DNA from: Robbsia betulipollinis
GTDB taxonomy: Bacteria > Pseudomonadota > Gammaproteobacteria > Burkholderiales > Burkholderiaceae
Reading direction: 5' to 3'
Length of the DNA stretch: 64,000 nt
Assembly (NCBI RefSeq): GCF_026624755.1
Contig: NZ_JAPMXC010000001.1
Span: forward strand, 372,001 to 436,000
Made by a program: the position numbers and the translations under genes
Shown: positions 25,568 through 33,766 of the stretch, piece by piece
Layout: each line of letters opens with the position of its first letter
Position numbering within the stretch: position 1 is the stretch's first letter
Notes under the pieces: generated by a model
What the model was told of the DNA's origin: nothing
The model's input: the letters and a program-made list of their open reading frames with translations, nothing else
Databases searched by the model: none

Positions 25568-25980
25568 GCACGGCCACCTTCGCGCATGCGGCGTCGGCCG
25601 TGCCGGTTCTCGGCAGCGCCGTGCCGGCGCTCGGCGTCGGCGGCATCTTCCAGGCCGTTTTCGGCCTGATCGTGGTGATCGGCGCGGTGTTCGCCTGCGG
25701 CTGGCTGGCGCGGCGCCTGGGCATCAAGCCGACGCGCCAGGGCGGTCTGGTCAAGGTGGTGGGCAGCGCCTCGCTCGGCACCCGCGAGCGCGTCGTGGTG
25801 GTGGAGGTCGCGGATACCTGGCTGGTGTTGGGCGTGGCGCCGGGCAATGTCCGCTCGCTGCACACCCTGCCCGCGCAGGGTACCGTGGACGCGGCCGCGC
25901 CGGCCGGCGCGACGCCGTCGTTCCAGGCCGCGTTCGCGCGGCAGTTACGCGCCAAATTCAACGTGCCGGGCAAGGATTGA
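25564..25980 (+). CDS. fliO: Flagellar biosynthesis protein FliO
   Basis: 138 residues with one membrane segment at about 28-48 ('[20 protein letters not shown]') and the short conserved cytoplasmic part '[20 protein letters not shown]'. FliO assists FliP assembly in the export gate. It overlaps fliN and is followed at once by fliP. Confidence 0.93.
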   Translation: MSTATFAHAASAVPVLGSAVPALGVGGIFQAVFGLIVVIGAVFACGWLARRLGIKPTRQGGLVKVVGSASLGTRERVVVVEVADTWLVLGVAPGNVRSLHTLPAQGTVDAAAPAGATPSFQAAFARQLRAKFNVPGKD

Positions 25981-25982
25981 CG

Positions 25983-26813
25983 ATGCTGCCGCTTCCGTAT
26001 TCCATCGTGCGCGCCCGCGCCGCATCGTCCCCGGCACGACGGCCGCAGCCGTCACGCGCGGCGCCGCTGGCGGCGCTCGGCATCCTGCTCGGCGCGACGC
26101 TGCTGCTGCTCGCCCCCGACACCTGGGCGCAGACGGCGGCGCTGCCCGCGCTGAACACCGCCGCCGGCCCGAACGGCGGCACGACCTATTCGCTGTCGGT
26201 GCAGACGCTGCTGACGCTGACGATGCTGTCGTTCCTGCCGGCCATGCTGCTGATGATGACCAGCTTCACGCGGATCATCATCGTGCTGTCGCTGCTGCGC
26301 CAGGCGATCGGCACCGCGTCGACGCCGCCGAACCAGGTGCTGGTGGGGCTCGCCCTGTTCGTCACCTTCTTCGTGATGTCGCCGGTGCTGAACACGGCCT
26401 ACCAGGACGCCTACAAGCCTTTCTCGGAAAACCGCATCGGCTTCGACGACGCGTTGCAGCGCGGCGTCGAACCCTTCAAGCATTTCATGCTGCGCCAGAC
26501 GCGCGAATCCGATCTCGCCCTGTTCGCGAAGATCGCCAAGGCGCCGCCGATGAACGGCCCCGAGGACGTGCCGCTGCGCCTGTTGCTGCCCGCCTTCGCC
26601 ACCAGCGAGATCAAGACCGGCTTCCAGATCGGCTTCACGATCTTCATCCCTTTCCTGATCATCGATCTGGTAGTGGCCAGCGTGCTGATGTCGATGGGCA
26701 TGATGATGGTCTCGCCCGCCACTATTTCGCTGCCGTTCAAACTGATGCTGTTCGTGCTCGCCGATGGCTGGCAACTGCTGATCGGTTCGCTCGCGCAAAG
26801 CTTTCTGACGTAG
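25983..26813 (+). CDS. fliP: Flagellar export gate protein FliP
   Basis: 276 residues from the ATG at 25983; a TTG at 25977 is in frame but less likely. FliP has a cleavable signal, here an Arg-rich one to about residue 46 (Thr-Trp-Ala-Gln), then four membrane segments and the conserved '[20 protein letters not shown]', '[20 protein letters not shown]' and '[20 protein letters not shown]'. Forms the FliP5Q4R1 gate in the MS-ring. Confidence 0.97.
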   Translation: MLPLPYSIVRARAASSPARRPQPSRAAPLAALGILLGATLLLLAPDTWAQTAALPALNTAAGPNGGTTYSLSVQTLLTLTMLSFLPAMLLMMTSFTRIIIVLSLLRQAIGTASTPPNQVLVGLALFVTFFVMSPVLNTAYQDAYKPFSENRIGFDDALQRGVEPFKHFMLRQTRESDLALFAKIAKAPPMNGPEDVPLRLLLPAFATSEIKTGFQIGFTIFIPFLIIDLVVASVLMSMGMMMVSPATISLPFKLMLFVLADGWQLLIGSLAQSFLT

Positions 26814-26824
26814 GACGCCATTCG

Positions 26825-27094
26825 ATGACTCCGGAAACCGTCATGACGATCGCGCACCAGGCGATGCAGGTCGCGCTGATGCTCTCGGCCCCGCTGCTGC
26901 TGGTCGCGCTCGCCGTGGGCCTGGTGGTGAGCCTGTTCCAGGCCGCCACCCAGATCAACGAATCGACGCTGTCGTTCATCCCCAAGCTGATCGCCGTCTT
27001 CGTCGCGCTGATCGTCGCCGGGCCGTGGATGTTGAACCTGATGCTCGACTACATGCGCCAGATGCTCAACGGGATCCCGGGCATGATCGGCTGA
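26825..27094 (+). CDS. fliQ: Flagellar export gate protein FliQ
   Basis: 89 residues and two membrane helices, full family size. 'TPETVMTIAHQAMQVALMLS' and 'GLVVSLFQAATQINESTLSF' are typical of FliQ. Located between fliP and fliR as usual. Confidence 0.97.
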   Translation: MTPETVMTIAHQAMQVALMLSAPLLLVALAVGLVVSLFQAATQINESTLSFIPKLIAVFVALIVAGPWMLNLMLDYMRQMLNGIPGMIG

Positions 27095-27124
27095 TGCCGG
27101 CGCCGTCCTGAACGCCCGCCGCCG

Positions 27125-27922
27125 ATGCTCTCGCTCACCTCCGCCCAGCTCGAAACCTGGCTTGGCCTGTTCGTCTGGCCCTTCGCCCGCTTCCTCGCCC
27201 TGATCACCACCGCCCCCGTGCTGAGCGAGCGCGCCATTCCGGCGCGCGTCAAGGTCGGCCTCGCGGCGCTGTTGTCGGTGCTGGTGGCACCCACCCTCGG
27301 CGCCCTGCCCGCCGTCAATGTCGGCAGCGGCGCGGGGCTCTGGCTGCTCGGCGAACAGATGCTGATCGGCGCGTCGATGGGCCTGACGATGCGGGTCGTG
27401 TTCGCCGCGGTCGAGAGCGCCGGCGAGTTCGCGGGCCTGCAGATGGGGCTGTCGTTCGCGCAGCTCATCGCGCCGGGTTCGGACGGCTCGACGCTCGCGC
27501 TCGCGCGCTTTCTGCAGATCATCGCGACGCTGGTGTTCCTCGCGGTCGACGGTCACCTGCGCCTGATCGCCACGCTCGCGGGAACGTTCCAGACGATGCC
27601 GATCGTCGCCGATCGCCCCGGGCTGCTGGTCGACGGCGCGCACTGGCATCTGCTGGCGGACTGGGGCACGCTGGTGTTCTGGGCCGGCCTGATGCTGTCG
27701 CTGCCCGTGGTGGCGGCGCTGTTGATCGCGAATCTCGCGCTCGGCATCCTGAACCGCGCCGCGCCGCAGATCGGCATTTACCAGGTGGGCTTCGCGATCA
27801 CGCTGATCACCGGCTTTCTGGTGATCGATCTGGTGCTGCCGAACGCGACGCCCTTTCTGATGCATCTGTTCGACCTCGGCCAGGATACGCTGGACCGGAT
27901 CCAGCAGGGCTATCATCACTGA
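27125..27922 (+). CDS. fliR: Flagellar export gate protein FliR
   Basis: 265 residues and about six to seven membrane segments. FliR signatures: 'FARFLALITTAPVLSERAIP', 'LGLQMGLSFAQLIAP'-type segment and 'NRAAPQIGIYQVGFAITLIT'. It completes fliLMNOPQR. No flhB, flhA or fliC follows; instead a convergent GLUG-repeat gene ends 26 bases away. Confidence 0.96.
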   Translation: MLSLTSAQLETWLGLFVWPFARFLALITTAPVLSERAIPARVKVGLAALLSVLVAPTLGALPAVNVGSGAGLWLLGEQMLIGASMGLTMRVVFAAVESAGEFAGLQMGLSFAQLIAPGSDGSTLALARFLQIIATLVFLAVDGHLRLIATLAGTFQTMPIVADRPGLLVDGAHWHLLADWGTLVFWAGLMLSLPVVAALLIANLALGILNRAAPQIGIYQVGFAITLITGFLVIDLVLPNATPFLMHLFDLGQDTLDRIQQGYHH

Positions 27923-27948
27923 CGACGGTCGCGCCGGCACACCCGGCG

Positions 27949-30900
27949 TCAGGGAAACGGCCCGCTGCCGCGATGCAGGGGCGGCAGGGCCACCGCAGGC
28001 GGCGACGCCGGCGCCATGCCGGACGCCCCGCGCCCGAATCCCGTCAGGGCATGGCTCAGACGACGCCCCGGCGTCTCCGTGGACCTCGATGCGTCGATCA
28101 CGCGCCGCGCCGGCATCTCGGCCGATCCGGCCGCGTCCACCGTTACGCGTATCGGTGCCTCGACCGGCCTGGGCGAACCCGCCCTGGCACGTATCGGTGC
28201 CGCGGCCGGCCTGGGTGAGTCCACCCTGCCACGTATCGGTGCCGCAGCGGGCCTGGGCGTGTCGAGCGCGAGACGCGCGGACGTCGGCCCCGGCCTCGCG
28301 GTGTCGGCGATGCGACGCACGGGCGCCTCGGCCGACCGCGATATCGTGACCCCGTGACGCGCCGGCGCTGGAACCGCTCTCGTGGCATCGGCCGTGCGCC
28401 GCGCCGCTGCCATGGTCGTCGCGTTCGGGTGAAGCGGCGCGGGCCTGGGCCAATGGTCGATGCAGCGAATCGCAGGCAAGGCACGCGTCGCGGAAAGCGG
28501 GCGCACAGACGCCGTCGCGCGCCAGGGATGGATGTCCGGCGGCGGCGCGACCAAGCTCGGCAGGACACCGGAATGCGGCGCCGCATGCGGGGCGGGGTCC
28601 GCGTCGGGCAGCGGCGCCGCACTTCGTGCCGGCACCTCGTTCGCCTGCGGCACGGCACTCGCCGACACCGCGCCCGGAATCGGCGCCTCGTCCGCGACCG
28701 GCGCAACGTCGGGGAGGGACGCGGTGCTCGACGCCAGCACCACGCCCGCCGCCGCCCTGCGCACCGACGCCGCGTTCGCGACCGGCGCCGGGTACCAGGC
28801 CGGCGCGGTGTGGGGAACGGGCACCGCGCCGAGCGTCGGGGTCTCGCCCCGGCTCACCACCGCGCTGGCATGCGGCACCGCGCGCGGGAGCGGCGCGACC
28901 CGCGTATTCATGAACCGGGACCGGTCGATCACCGGGATCGACCGCAGGCGCGCCACCGAGGCAACGTCCGCCCCGCGCGCCAACCATGGGCCGCGCAGAT
29001 CCGCGCGCAGATCCTGTAGCGAACCACTTTCCGGCGCGAAGGCCGCCGGCGCCGCTTCGACGCCCTGCAAGCGCGGCGAATACAGGGCATTGATCGCTCG
29101 TTCGCGGGGTTGCGTCAGCAACGCGAGAACACTCTGCGTCAAAGACCGCCTCGGCGCGTCGGGGAACGCGCCATCCAGTGCGCTGAAGTCGCCCGACACT
29201 TCCCGCCGCGCCGCCTCGACGGCCGCCCCGGGACGCAACAACGTGGCCTGCGCGACGGGGTTCGCCCCCAGACGGCCCACGAGAGGCGCCTCCCCGCCAG
29301 GCCTCGGCGCGTCCGCGCGGGAGCGCAGCAACACGCCGCCGGAGAGGTCTCCCACCAGCGTGCCTACCAGGCGCTCTCCCACGACCACGCCCGACATGAC
29401 GCTATCGATCACCTTGCTGCCCGGTCGCGTCGCGCCCACCAGGCCGCCGATGCGATCCTGTCCCTGGACATGATTGCTCACGGTGACGCCGCGCAGGGTC
29501 GCATGGCCCGTCATCTCGCCAACGGCGCCGCCGACGCAGTGCATGCCCGTCACCCGGCCCGCTGCGCTCGCGCCGTCGACGAGCCCCCCGCTTTGCCGGC
29601 CCACCACCCCCCCCGCGCCATGCCGGCTTTCGCCCAGTACGCTCGATATGCTGCCGTTCCAGTGCCCGTCGACGATCCGGGCGCGCTGCGCGAGCGCGCC
29701 GGCCACGCCGCCCGTGTTCCAGCCGCCCCGCAGGATGCCATCGGCATTGACCTGCAGCGCATGGGCATCGCCTTCCATCCGCCCCGCGATGCCGCCGACG
29801 TCCCGATAGCCTTCCACGCGCATGCCCGACACCGACGACGCGACGATATGCGCCTGCTCGCCGAGCACGCCCACGAGGCCGCCGGTCGCCTGCGGCGTAT
29901 CGACGACGCGCGAGGTCGATATCGCGACCGAATCGGTCACCTGCACGCGGATAAGCCGGCTTTGCCCATGCATCTCGCCGGCGATCGTACCCACGTCGCC
30001 CGCTCCCGAGACCAGTGCCTGGTGCACGTTCAGATTGGAAACCACGGCACCGTTATCCAGGCGGCTGAACAGACCGACACCGCGACCGCCGGGTTCGACG
30101 ATGCGCGCGGCGGTGATCCGATGTCCCAACCCCTCGAAGTGCCTGAGCCGGGCGCCGAATTCCGGACCGATGGCGTGGAAGGCCACGCCGCGCAGATCCA
30201 TACCGCCCGCCAGCGCGAAATACGCTCCCGGGCGGTCGCCGATGTCGCGCAGCTCTTCCGGGTGTTGCAGCAGCGAGTACGATTTGTCGTTGATCGACAA
30301 AGCCGCCCCGGCGCCGTAGAACGACACGAGGCCGCCGTGGAAGCGCGGATAGGTGCCGGCGCGCGTGCCGATATGCACCGACGCGGCGTGGCCCAGCGCG
30401 GTCACGGCGTTGTGAAAATCCACCGTGCCGGCGGCGCGCAGCGTCAGGGCCGTATCCGCACGCCAGCCGACCGGCGCGCGCACTGTGATGTTGCCGCGCC
30501 CCTCGGTGGCCCGCGCGTGCGCGATGATCGTCACGTCGCCGGTCTCCAGCGCGCGCGATAGCGTCGTCGCATCGATCGCGCCCGTCATCGCGATGGCCGC
30601 CCGAGCGGCGATCGCCGCGGGTCCAGGAAGCGTGGTCACCGCGAGATCGCTCGACTCGATCAGGATCCGACCCGGAATCGCCCGGGGTGCCGCGCCGACG
30701 TCCAGTTCCCCGGCCACCACGACGGCGTCACTGCCGGAGATCCAGATGCGGCCGCCGTCTCCAGCCGCGGACGGCGTCCTGCCCGACGGCCAGGCGAGCC
30801 GCGGCGAAACGGCATCCGCCGGCGGCATCGGCGTGGTGGGAACCCGTGACGAGGGCAGCGCCAGCACGGCGTCGGGCGCCGGGACCGCTATCGGCGCGAC

Positions 30901-31533
30901 GGGCAGGGCGACGGGCAGGGCGACGGGCGGCATGACGGGAAGCGCGACGGCCAGGGCGGCCGCCGGCCCCTCCACGGGACCGCCCGGCGTCCAGATGGGA
31001 CTGCCGCCTCCCACCGCCGACACCTCGCCCGGCGGCCATGCAGGCCCCGGCGAGGCGGTCTGCGACGAGGGCACCGGCGTGGTGGGCACCCGCGACGAAG
31101 GCAATGGCGGCACAGCGTCAGGCGCCGGCACCACGATCGGCGCAACGGGCGGCACCACGATCGACGCAACGGGCGGCGCAACGGGTGGCGCCACGATCGG
31201 CGCCACGATCGGCGCCACGATCGGCGCCACGATCGGCGCCACGGGCGTCGACTCCGGCACCGGCACCGCCGGCCCCTCCCGCGGCGCGACGCTGGGCGGC
31301 GGCGCCGCCAGCGGCGCAGCAAGCGGCAGGCCCGAGAGCGGCGCATTCCCGACCTGCGCGACGCCGGGTGCCGGCCAGCCCATCGCGATCACGACCCCCG
31401 CCAGCCAGACGGGTGCGGCGCTCCCCCCGACCCGGCGGGCGGTGGGCAGGGTCGCGCGCCGCGCCCGCCCCCCTTCGGCCCGAGCCGAAACGCCAGGCGG
31501 AGAGACGTTGCGATGCACGGTAGCAAGCGGCAT
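27949..31533 (-). CDS. Large secreted GLUG-repeat / FHA-body-like protein without a TPS domain
   Basis: 1194 residues from the ATG at 31533 (a GTG at 31614 would add 27). Arg-rich extended signal to about residue 60 (Gly-Val-Ala-Gln). Residues 75-255 are a Pro/Ala/Val linker with a duplicated module. Residues ~258-480 look like the end of an FHA fibre: 'GGRIWISGSDAVVVAGELDV', 'GNITVRAPVGW', 'INDKSYSLLQHPEELRDI', 'YFALAGGMDLRG', 'FEGLGHRITAARI'. Residues ~485-760 are GLUG-type repeats (Val-Gly-Gly-Leu/Ile-Val-Gly/Ala-Gly pattern). The last ~340 residues are Pro/Ala/Arg-rich and end in 14-residue repeats. No NPNGI/NRVTG secretion domain is present, so its export route is unclear; it may be a detached adhesin body or a substrate of another pathway. 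Confidence 0.75.
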   Translation of the reverse strand: MPLATVHRNVSPPGVSARAEGGRARRATLPTARRVGGSAAPVWLAGVVIAMGWPAPGVAQVGNAPLSGLPLAAPLAAPPPSVAPREGPAVPVPESTPVAPIVAPIVAPIVAPIVAPPVAPPVASIVVPPVAPIVVPAPDAVPPLPSSRVPTTPVPSSQTASPGPAWPPGEVSAVGGGSPIWTPGGPVEGPAAALAVALPVMPPVALPVALPVAPIAVPAPDAVLALPSSRVPTTPMPPADAVSPRLAWPSGRTPSAAGDGGRIWISGSDAVVVAGELDVGAAPRAIPGRILIESSDLAVTTLPGPAAIAARAAIAMTGAIDATTLSRALETGDVTIIAHARATEGRGNITVRAPVGWRADTALTLRAAGTVDFHNAVTALGHAASVHIGTRAGTYPRFHGGLVSFYGAGAALSINDKSYSLLQHPEELRDIGDRPGAYFALAGGMDLRGVAFHAIGPEFGARLRHFEGLGHRITAARIVEPGGRGVGLFSRLDNGAVVSNLNVHQALVSGAGDVGTIAGEMHGQSRLIRVQVTDSVAISTSRVVDTPQATGGLVGVLGEQAHIVASSVSGMRVEGYRDVGGIAGRMEGDAHALQVNADGILRGGWNTGGVAGALAQRARIVDGHWNGSISSVLGESRHGAGGVVGRQSGGLVDGASAAGRVTGMHCVGGAVGEMTGHATLRGVTVSNHVQGQDRIGGLVGATRPGSKVIDSVMSGVVVGERLVGTLVGDLSGGVLLRSRADAPRPGGEAPLVGRLGANPVAQATLLRPGAAVEAARREVSGDFSALDGAFPDAPRRSLTQSVLALLTQPRERAINALYSPRLQGVEAAPAAFAPESGSLQDLRADLRGPWLARGADVASVARLRSIPVIDRSRFMNTRVAPLPRAVPHASAVVSRGETPTLGAVPVPHTAPAWYPAPVANAASVRRAAAGVVLASSTASLPDVAPVADEAPIPGAVSASAVPQANEVPARSAAPLPDADPAPHAAPHSGVLPSLVAPPPDIHPWRATASVRPLSATRALPAIRCIDHWPRPAPLHPNATTMAAARRTADATRAVPAPARHGVTISRSAEAPVRRIADTARPGPTSARLALDTPRPAAAPIRGRVDSPRPAAAPIRARAGSPRPVEAPIRVTVDAAGSAEMPARRVIDASRSTETPGRRLSHALTGFGRGASGMAPASPPAVALPPLHRGSGPFP
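28148..28273 (-). repeat. 42-bp tandem repeats in the 3' end of the GLUG gene
   Basis: CGTATCGGTGCC recurs at 28148, 28190 and 28232, an exact period of 42 bases (14 codons). The coding strand gives Pro-Arg-Pro-Ala-Ala-Ala-Pro-Ile-Arg type repeats, with more degenerate copies on either side. In-frame, so expansions would lengthen the tail. Confidence 0.85.
31187..31234 (-). repeat. 12-bp tandem repeats encoding Ala-Pro-Ile-Val
   Basis: Four exact copies of GGCGCCACGATC with related units on both sides. They encode an Ala-Pro-Ile-Val repeat in the Pro-rich linker of the GLUG protein. Such short in-frame repeats are prone to slippage and length variation. Confidence 0.88.
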
Positions 31534-31824
31534 AGAGAGACTCGAAGGTTGAGCGCAGCGCGCGCGACGGCCATCGTCGGCAGCGTTAGTCCGCTTTGAT
31601 TCAGGAATGCTCACGATAACCGCGCGCAGGTCAGGTCATTTTCCGGCGCTTCGCCCCCGTCGACGCGAGCACGCGACGCCGCCGGCGCGATGAATCATCG
31701 CCATGCGCACTGCTACGGGGCGCGACGCCCCCGAACAGGGCGACATGCACCGCCGACGGCCGCGCGCCCGGCGGGCGGCACGATCGTCGCCCATGCGCCG
31801 TCGGGCCCACACACGCGCCCTCGC

Positions 31825-31841
31825 CTGGCACACAACTTGTA
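31825..31841 (+). promoter_or_regulatory. Sigma-54-like promoter of the urea operon
   Basis: CTGGCACACAACTTGTA has the -24 element TGGCAC intact and TTG at -12 with exact 10-base spacing from GG, but GT instead of GC. Nitrogen-scavenging genes of this kind are often under NtrC/RpoN, which supports the call. The start point would be near 31852. Confidence 0.5.
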
Positions 31842-31858
31842 TTACGTTGGGATACGCA

Positions 31859-31870
31859 CTTGTACACAAG
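31859..31870. promoter_or_regulatory. Candidate GntR operator before the allophanate hydrolase gene
   Basis: CTTGT-AC-ACAAG is a perfect 5-2-5 inverted repeat; the TTGT-N2-ACAA core has the form of FadR-subfamily GntR operators (T-x-GT-x-AC-x-A). It lies just after the predicted transcription start and touches the ribosome site. The operon's third gene encodes a FadR-type GntR regulator, the likely ligand-responsive repressor. A related half, ACTTGTA, recurs at 31835-31841. Confidence 0.55.
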
Positions 31871-31881
31871 AGGAAACACGC

Positions 31882-33753
31882 ATGCACGGATGGACGCTCC
31901 ACGACTGGCGCGCGGCCTATGCAAACGGCGCGCAACCGCGGGATCTGCTGCGCGCGCTGCTCGCCAGCCTGCCCGAGAACGATTCCTCCTGGATCTCGCT
32001 CATCGACGAGGCCGCGCTGGATGCGCAGCTTGCGCGTCTGGACGAGCGGCTGGCGGGACGCGCGCCGTCCGTCCTCCCCCTCTATGGCGTGCCCTTCGCC
32101 GCGAAGGACAATATCGACGTCATGGGTTTGACGACGACCGCCGGTTGCCCGGCGTTCGCGTACGCGCCGTCGCGCGACGCCACGCTGATCCAGCGCCTGA
32201 GCGACGCGGGCGCGATAGTCGTCGGCAAAACCAACCTCGACCAATTCGCCACCGGTCTCAACGGCACGCGCACGCCCTACGGCGTGCCGGTCAATACCTT
32301 CGACCCGGCCTATGTGTCCGGCGGTTCGAGTTCCGGTTCCGCCACGGTGGTGGCGCGTGGCCTGGTGCCCTTTTCGCTGGGCACCGACACGGCGGGTTCC
32401 GGCCGCGTGCCCGCCGGCCTGAACAACATCGTCGGACTCAAGCCCACGCGCGGCGCGCTGAGCGGGCGCGGCGTCGTGCCCGCCTGCCGGACGCTGGACT
32501 GCGTCAGCATCTTCGCGACGTCGATGGAAGATGCCGCCGAGGTGTACGCCATCGCGGCCGGCTTCGATGCCGAGGACGGCCTGTCGCGCGCGGCGCCCAT
32601 GCCGGTGCTGGCCGCGCGGCTGCCCGAGCGCCCCCGCCTGGGCATTCCCGACGCACCGGAATTCTTCGGCGACGCCCTCGCCGCGGACGCGTTCCGGCAG
32701 GCTCTGGCCGCCCTCGAAGCCAGCGGCGCGCAACTCGTGCCGCTCGATTTCGCGATTCTCGAACAGGTCAGCGCGCTGCTCTATGACGGCCCCTGGGTGG
32801 CGGAACGCTACGCGGCGATCCGGCAATTCGCCGAGTCGCATCCGGACGCGATCGATCCCGTCGTGCGCGAAGTGATCTTCAAGGCCCGCCAGTTCAGCGC
32901 CGCCGACGCCTTCGACGGCGTGTACCGCCTCGCGGACCTGAAACGGCAGGCCGACGCCCTGCTCGGTAGTGTCGACGCGCTGGTGGTACCCACGGCGCCG
33001 ACGCACTATACGATCGCGGCGATGCAGGCCGAGCCGATTCTGCTGAACAGCCGTCTGGGCACGTATACGAACTATGTGAATCTGCTGGACTGGAGCGCGG
33101 TCTCCGTGCCGGCGAGTCTGCGCCCCGACGGGCTGCCGTTCGGCATCACGCTCATCGGCGGCACCTGGCGCGAGGGCGCGCTCGCGCACTACGCCGCCCG
33201 TTTCCACGCCGGCACCGGTCTGCCGCGGGGTGCAACCGGCCTGCCCCTGCCTGCCACCGACACGCAATCGGCTTTCGAGCAGGCGCGCCTCGCGGCCGAG
33301 GAGGCGCGCGCCACGATCCGCGTCGCCGTGGTCGGTGCGCACCTGCGCGGCATGCCGCTGAACCACGAACTCACCAGCCGCGACGCACGCTTCGTCGAGG
33401 AAACCACGACCGCCGCGCACTACCGGTTGTTCGCGCTCGCCAACACGACGCCGCCCAAGCCGGGCCTGTTGCGCGTCGCGCCCGCCGAAACCGGCGCCCC
33501 CATCGTCGTCGAGCTGTGGGACGTGCCCGGCACGGCATTCGGCGGCTTCGTCGCCGGCGTGCCCGCGCCCCTGGGCATCGGCACGCTGACGCTCGCCGAC
33601 GGCCGCCAGGTCAAGGGCTTCATCTGCGAACCCGCCGACCTCCCGGCCGCGACCGACGTCACCGCGTTCGGCGGCTGGCGCGCGTATATCACCGATCGCG
33701 CCGCCCGTGCCACCGCCGCCGCTGCCGCCCCCGGCGCCCCGAAACCCCTTTGA
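31882..33753 (+). CDS. atzF: Allophanate hydrolase
   Basis: 623 residues, amidase-signature N domain plus the allophanate-hydrolase C domain. The Ser-cisSer-Lys triad is visible as Lys75 ('FAAKDN'), Ser149 (in 'SGGSSSGSA') and Ser173 (in 'GTDTAGSGR'); the spacings of 74 and 24 match AtzF. The C domain has 'IRVAVVGAHLRGMPLNHELT'. Hydrolyses allophanate to ammonium and CO2, completing ATP-dependent urea breakdown with the next gene. ATG at 31882 with AGAGGA upstream. It could be named atzF or the dur1-type amidolyase C half; the enzyme call is firm. Confidence 0.95.
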   Translation: MHGWTLHDWRAAYANGAQPRDLLRALLASLPENDSSWISLIDEAALDAQLARLDERLAGRAPSVLPLYGVPFAAKDNIDVMGLTTTAGCPAFAYAPSRDATLIQRLSDAGAIVVGKTNLDQFATGLNGTRTPYGVPVNTFDPAYVSGGSSSGSATVVARGLVPFSLGTDTAGSGRVPAGLNNIVGLKPTRGALSGRGVVPACRTLDCVSIFATSMEDAAEVYAIAAGFDAEDGLSRAAPMPVLAARLPERPRLGIPDAPEFFGDALAADAFRQALAALEASGAQLVPLDFAILEQVSALLYDGPWVAERYAAIRQFAESHPDAIDPVVREVIFKARQFSAADAFDGVYRLADLKRQADALLGSVDALVVPTAPTHYTIAAMQAEPILLNSRLGTYTNYVNLLDWSAVSVPASLRPDGLPFGITLIGGTWREGALAHYAARFHAGTGLPRGATGLPLPATDTQSAFEQARLAAEEARATIRVAVVGAHLRGMPLNHELTSRDARFVEETTTAAHYRLFALANTTPPKPGLLRVAPAETGAPIVVELWDVPGTAFGGFVAGVPAPLGIGTLTLADGRQVKGFICEPADLPAATDVTAFGGWRAYITDRAARATAAAAAPGAPKPL

Positions 33754-33766
33754 CCCAGCCCGCGCC

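Larger units (their letters stand above)
31534..31881. promoter_or_regulatory. Divergent GLUG-gene / urea-operon control region
   Basis: 348 bases. The left part holds the 5' leader of the minus-strand GLUG gene (or its first codons if the GTG at 31614 is used). The right part, 31820-31881, carries a sigma-54-like element, a palindrome and the ribosome site AGAGGA of the allophanate hydrolase gene. I saw no guanidine (ykkC) riboswitch-like motif. Confidence 0.55.

Noticed and set aside
31187-31234. Short regular repeats considered as a CRISPR-like array
   Set aside because: Contiguous 12-base in-frame coding units with no spacers and no cas genes.
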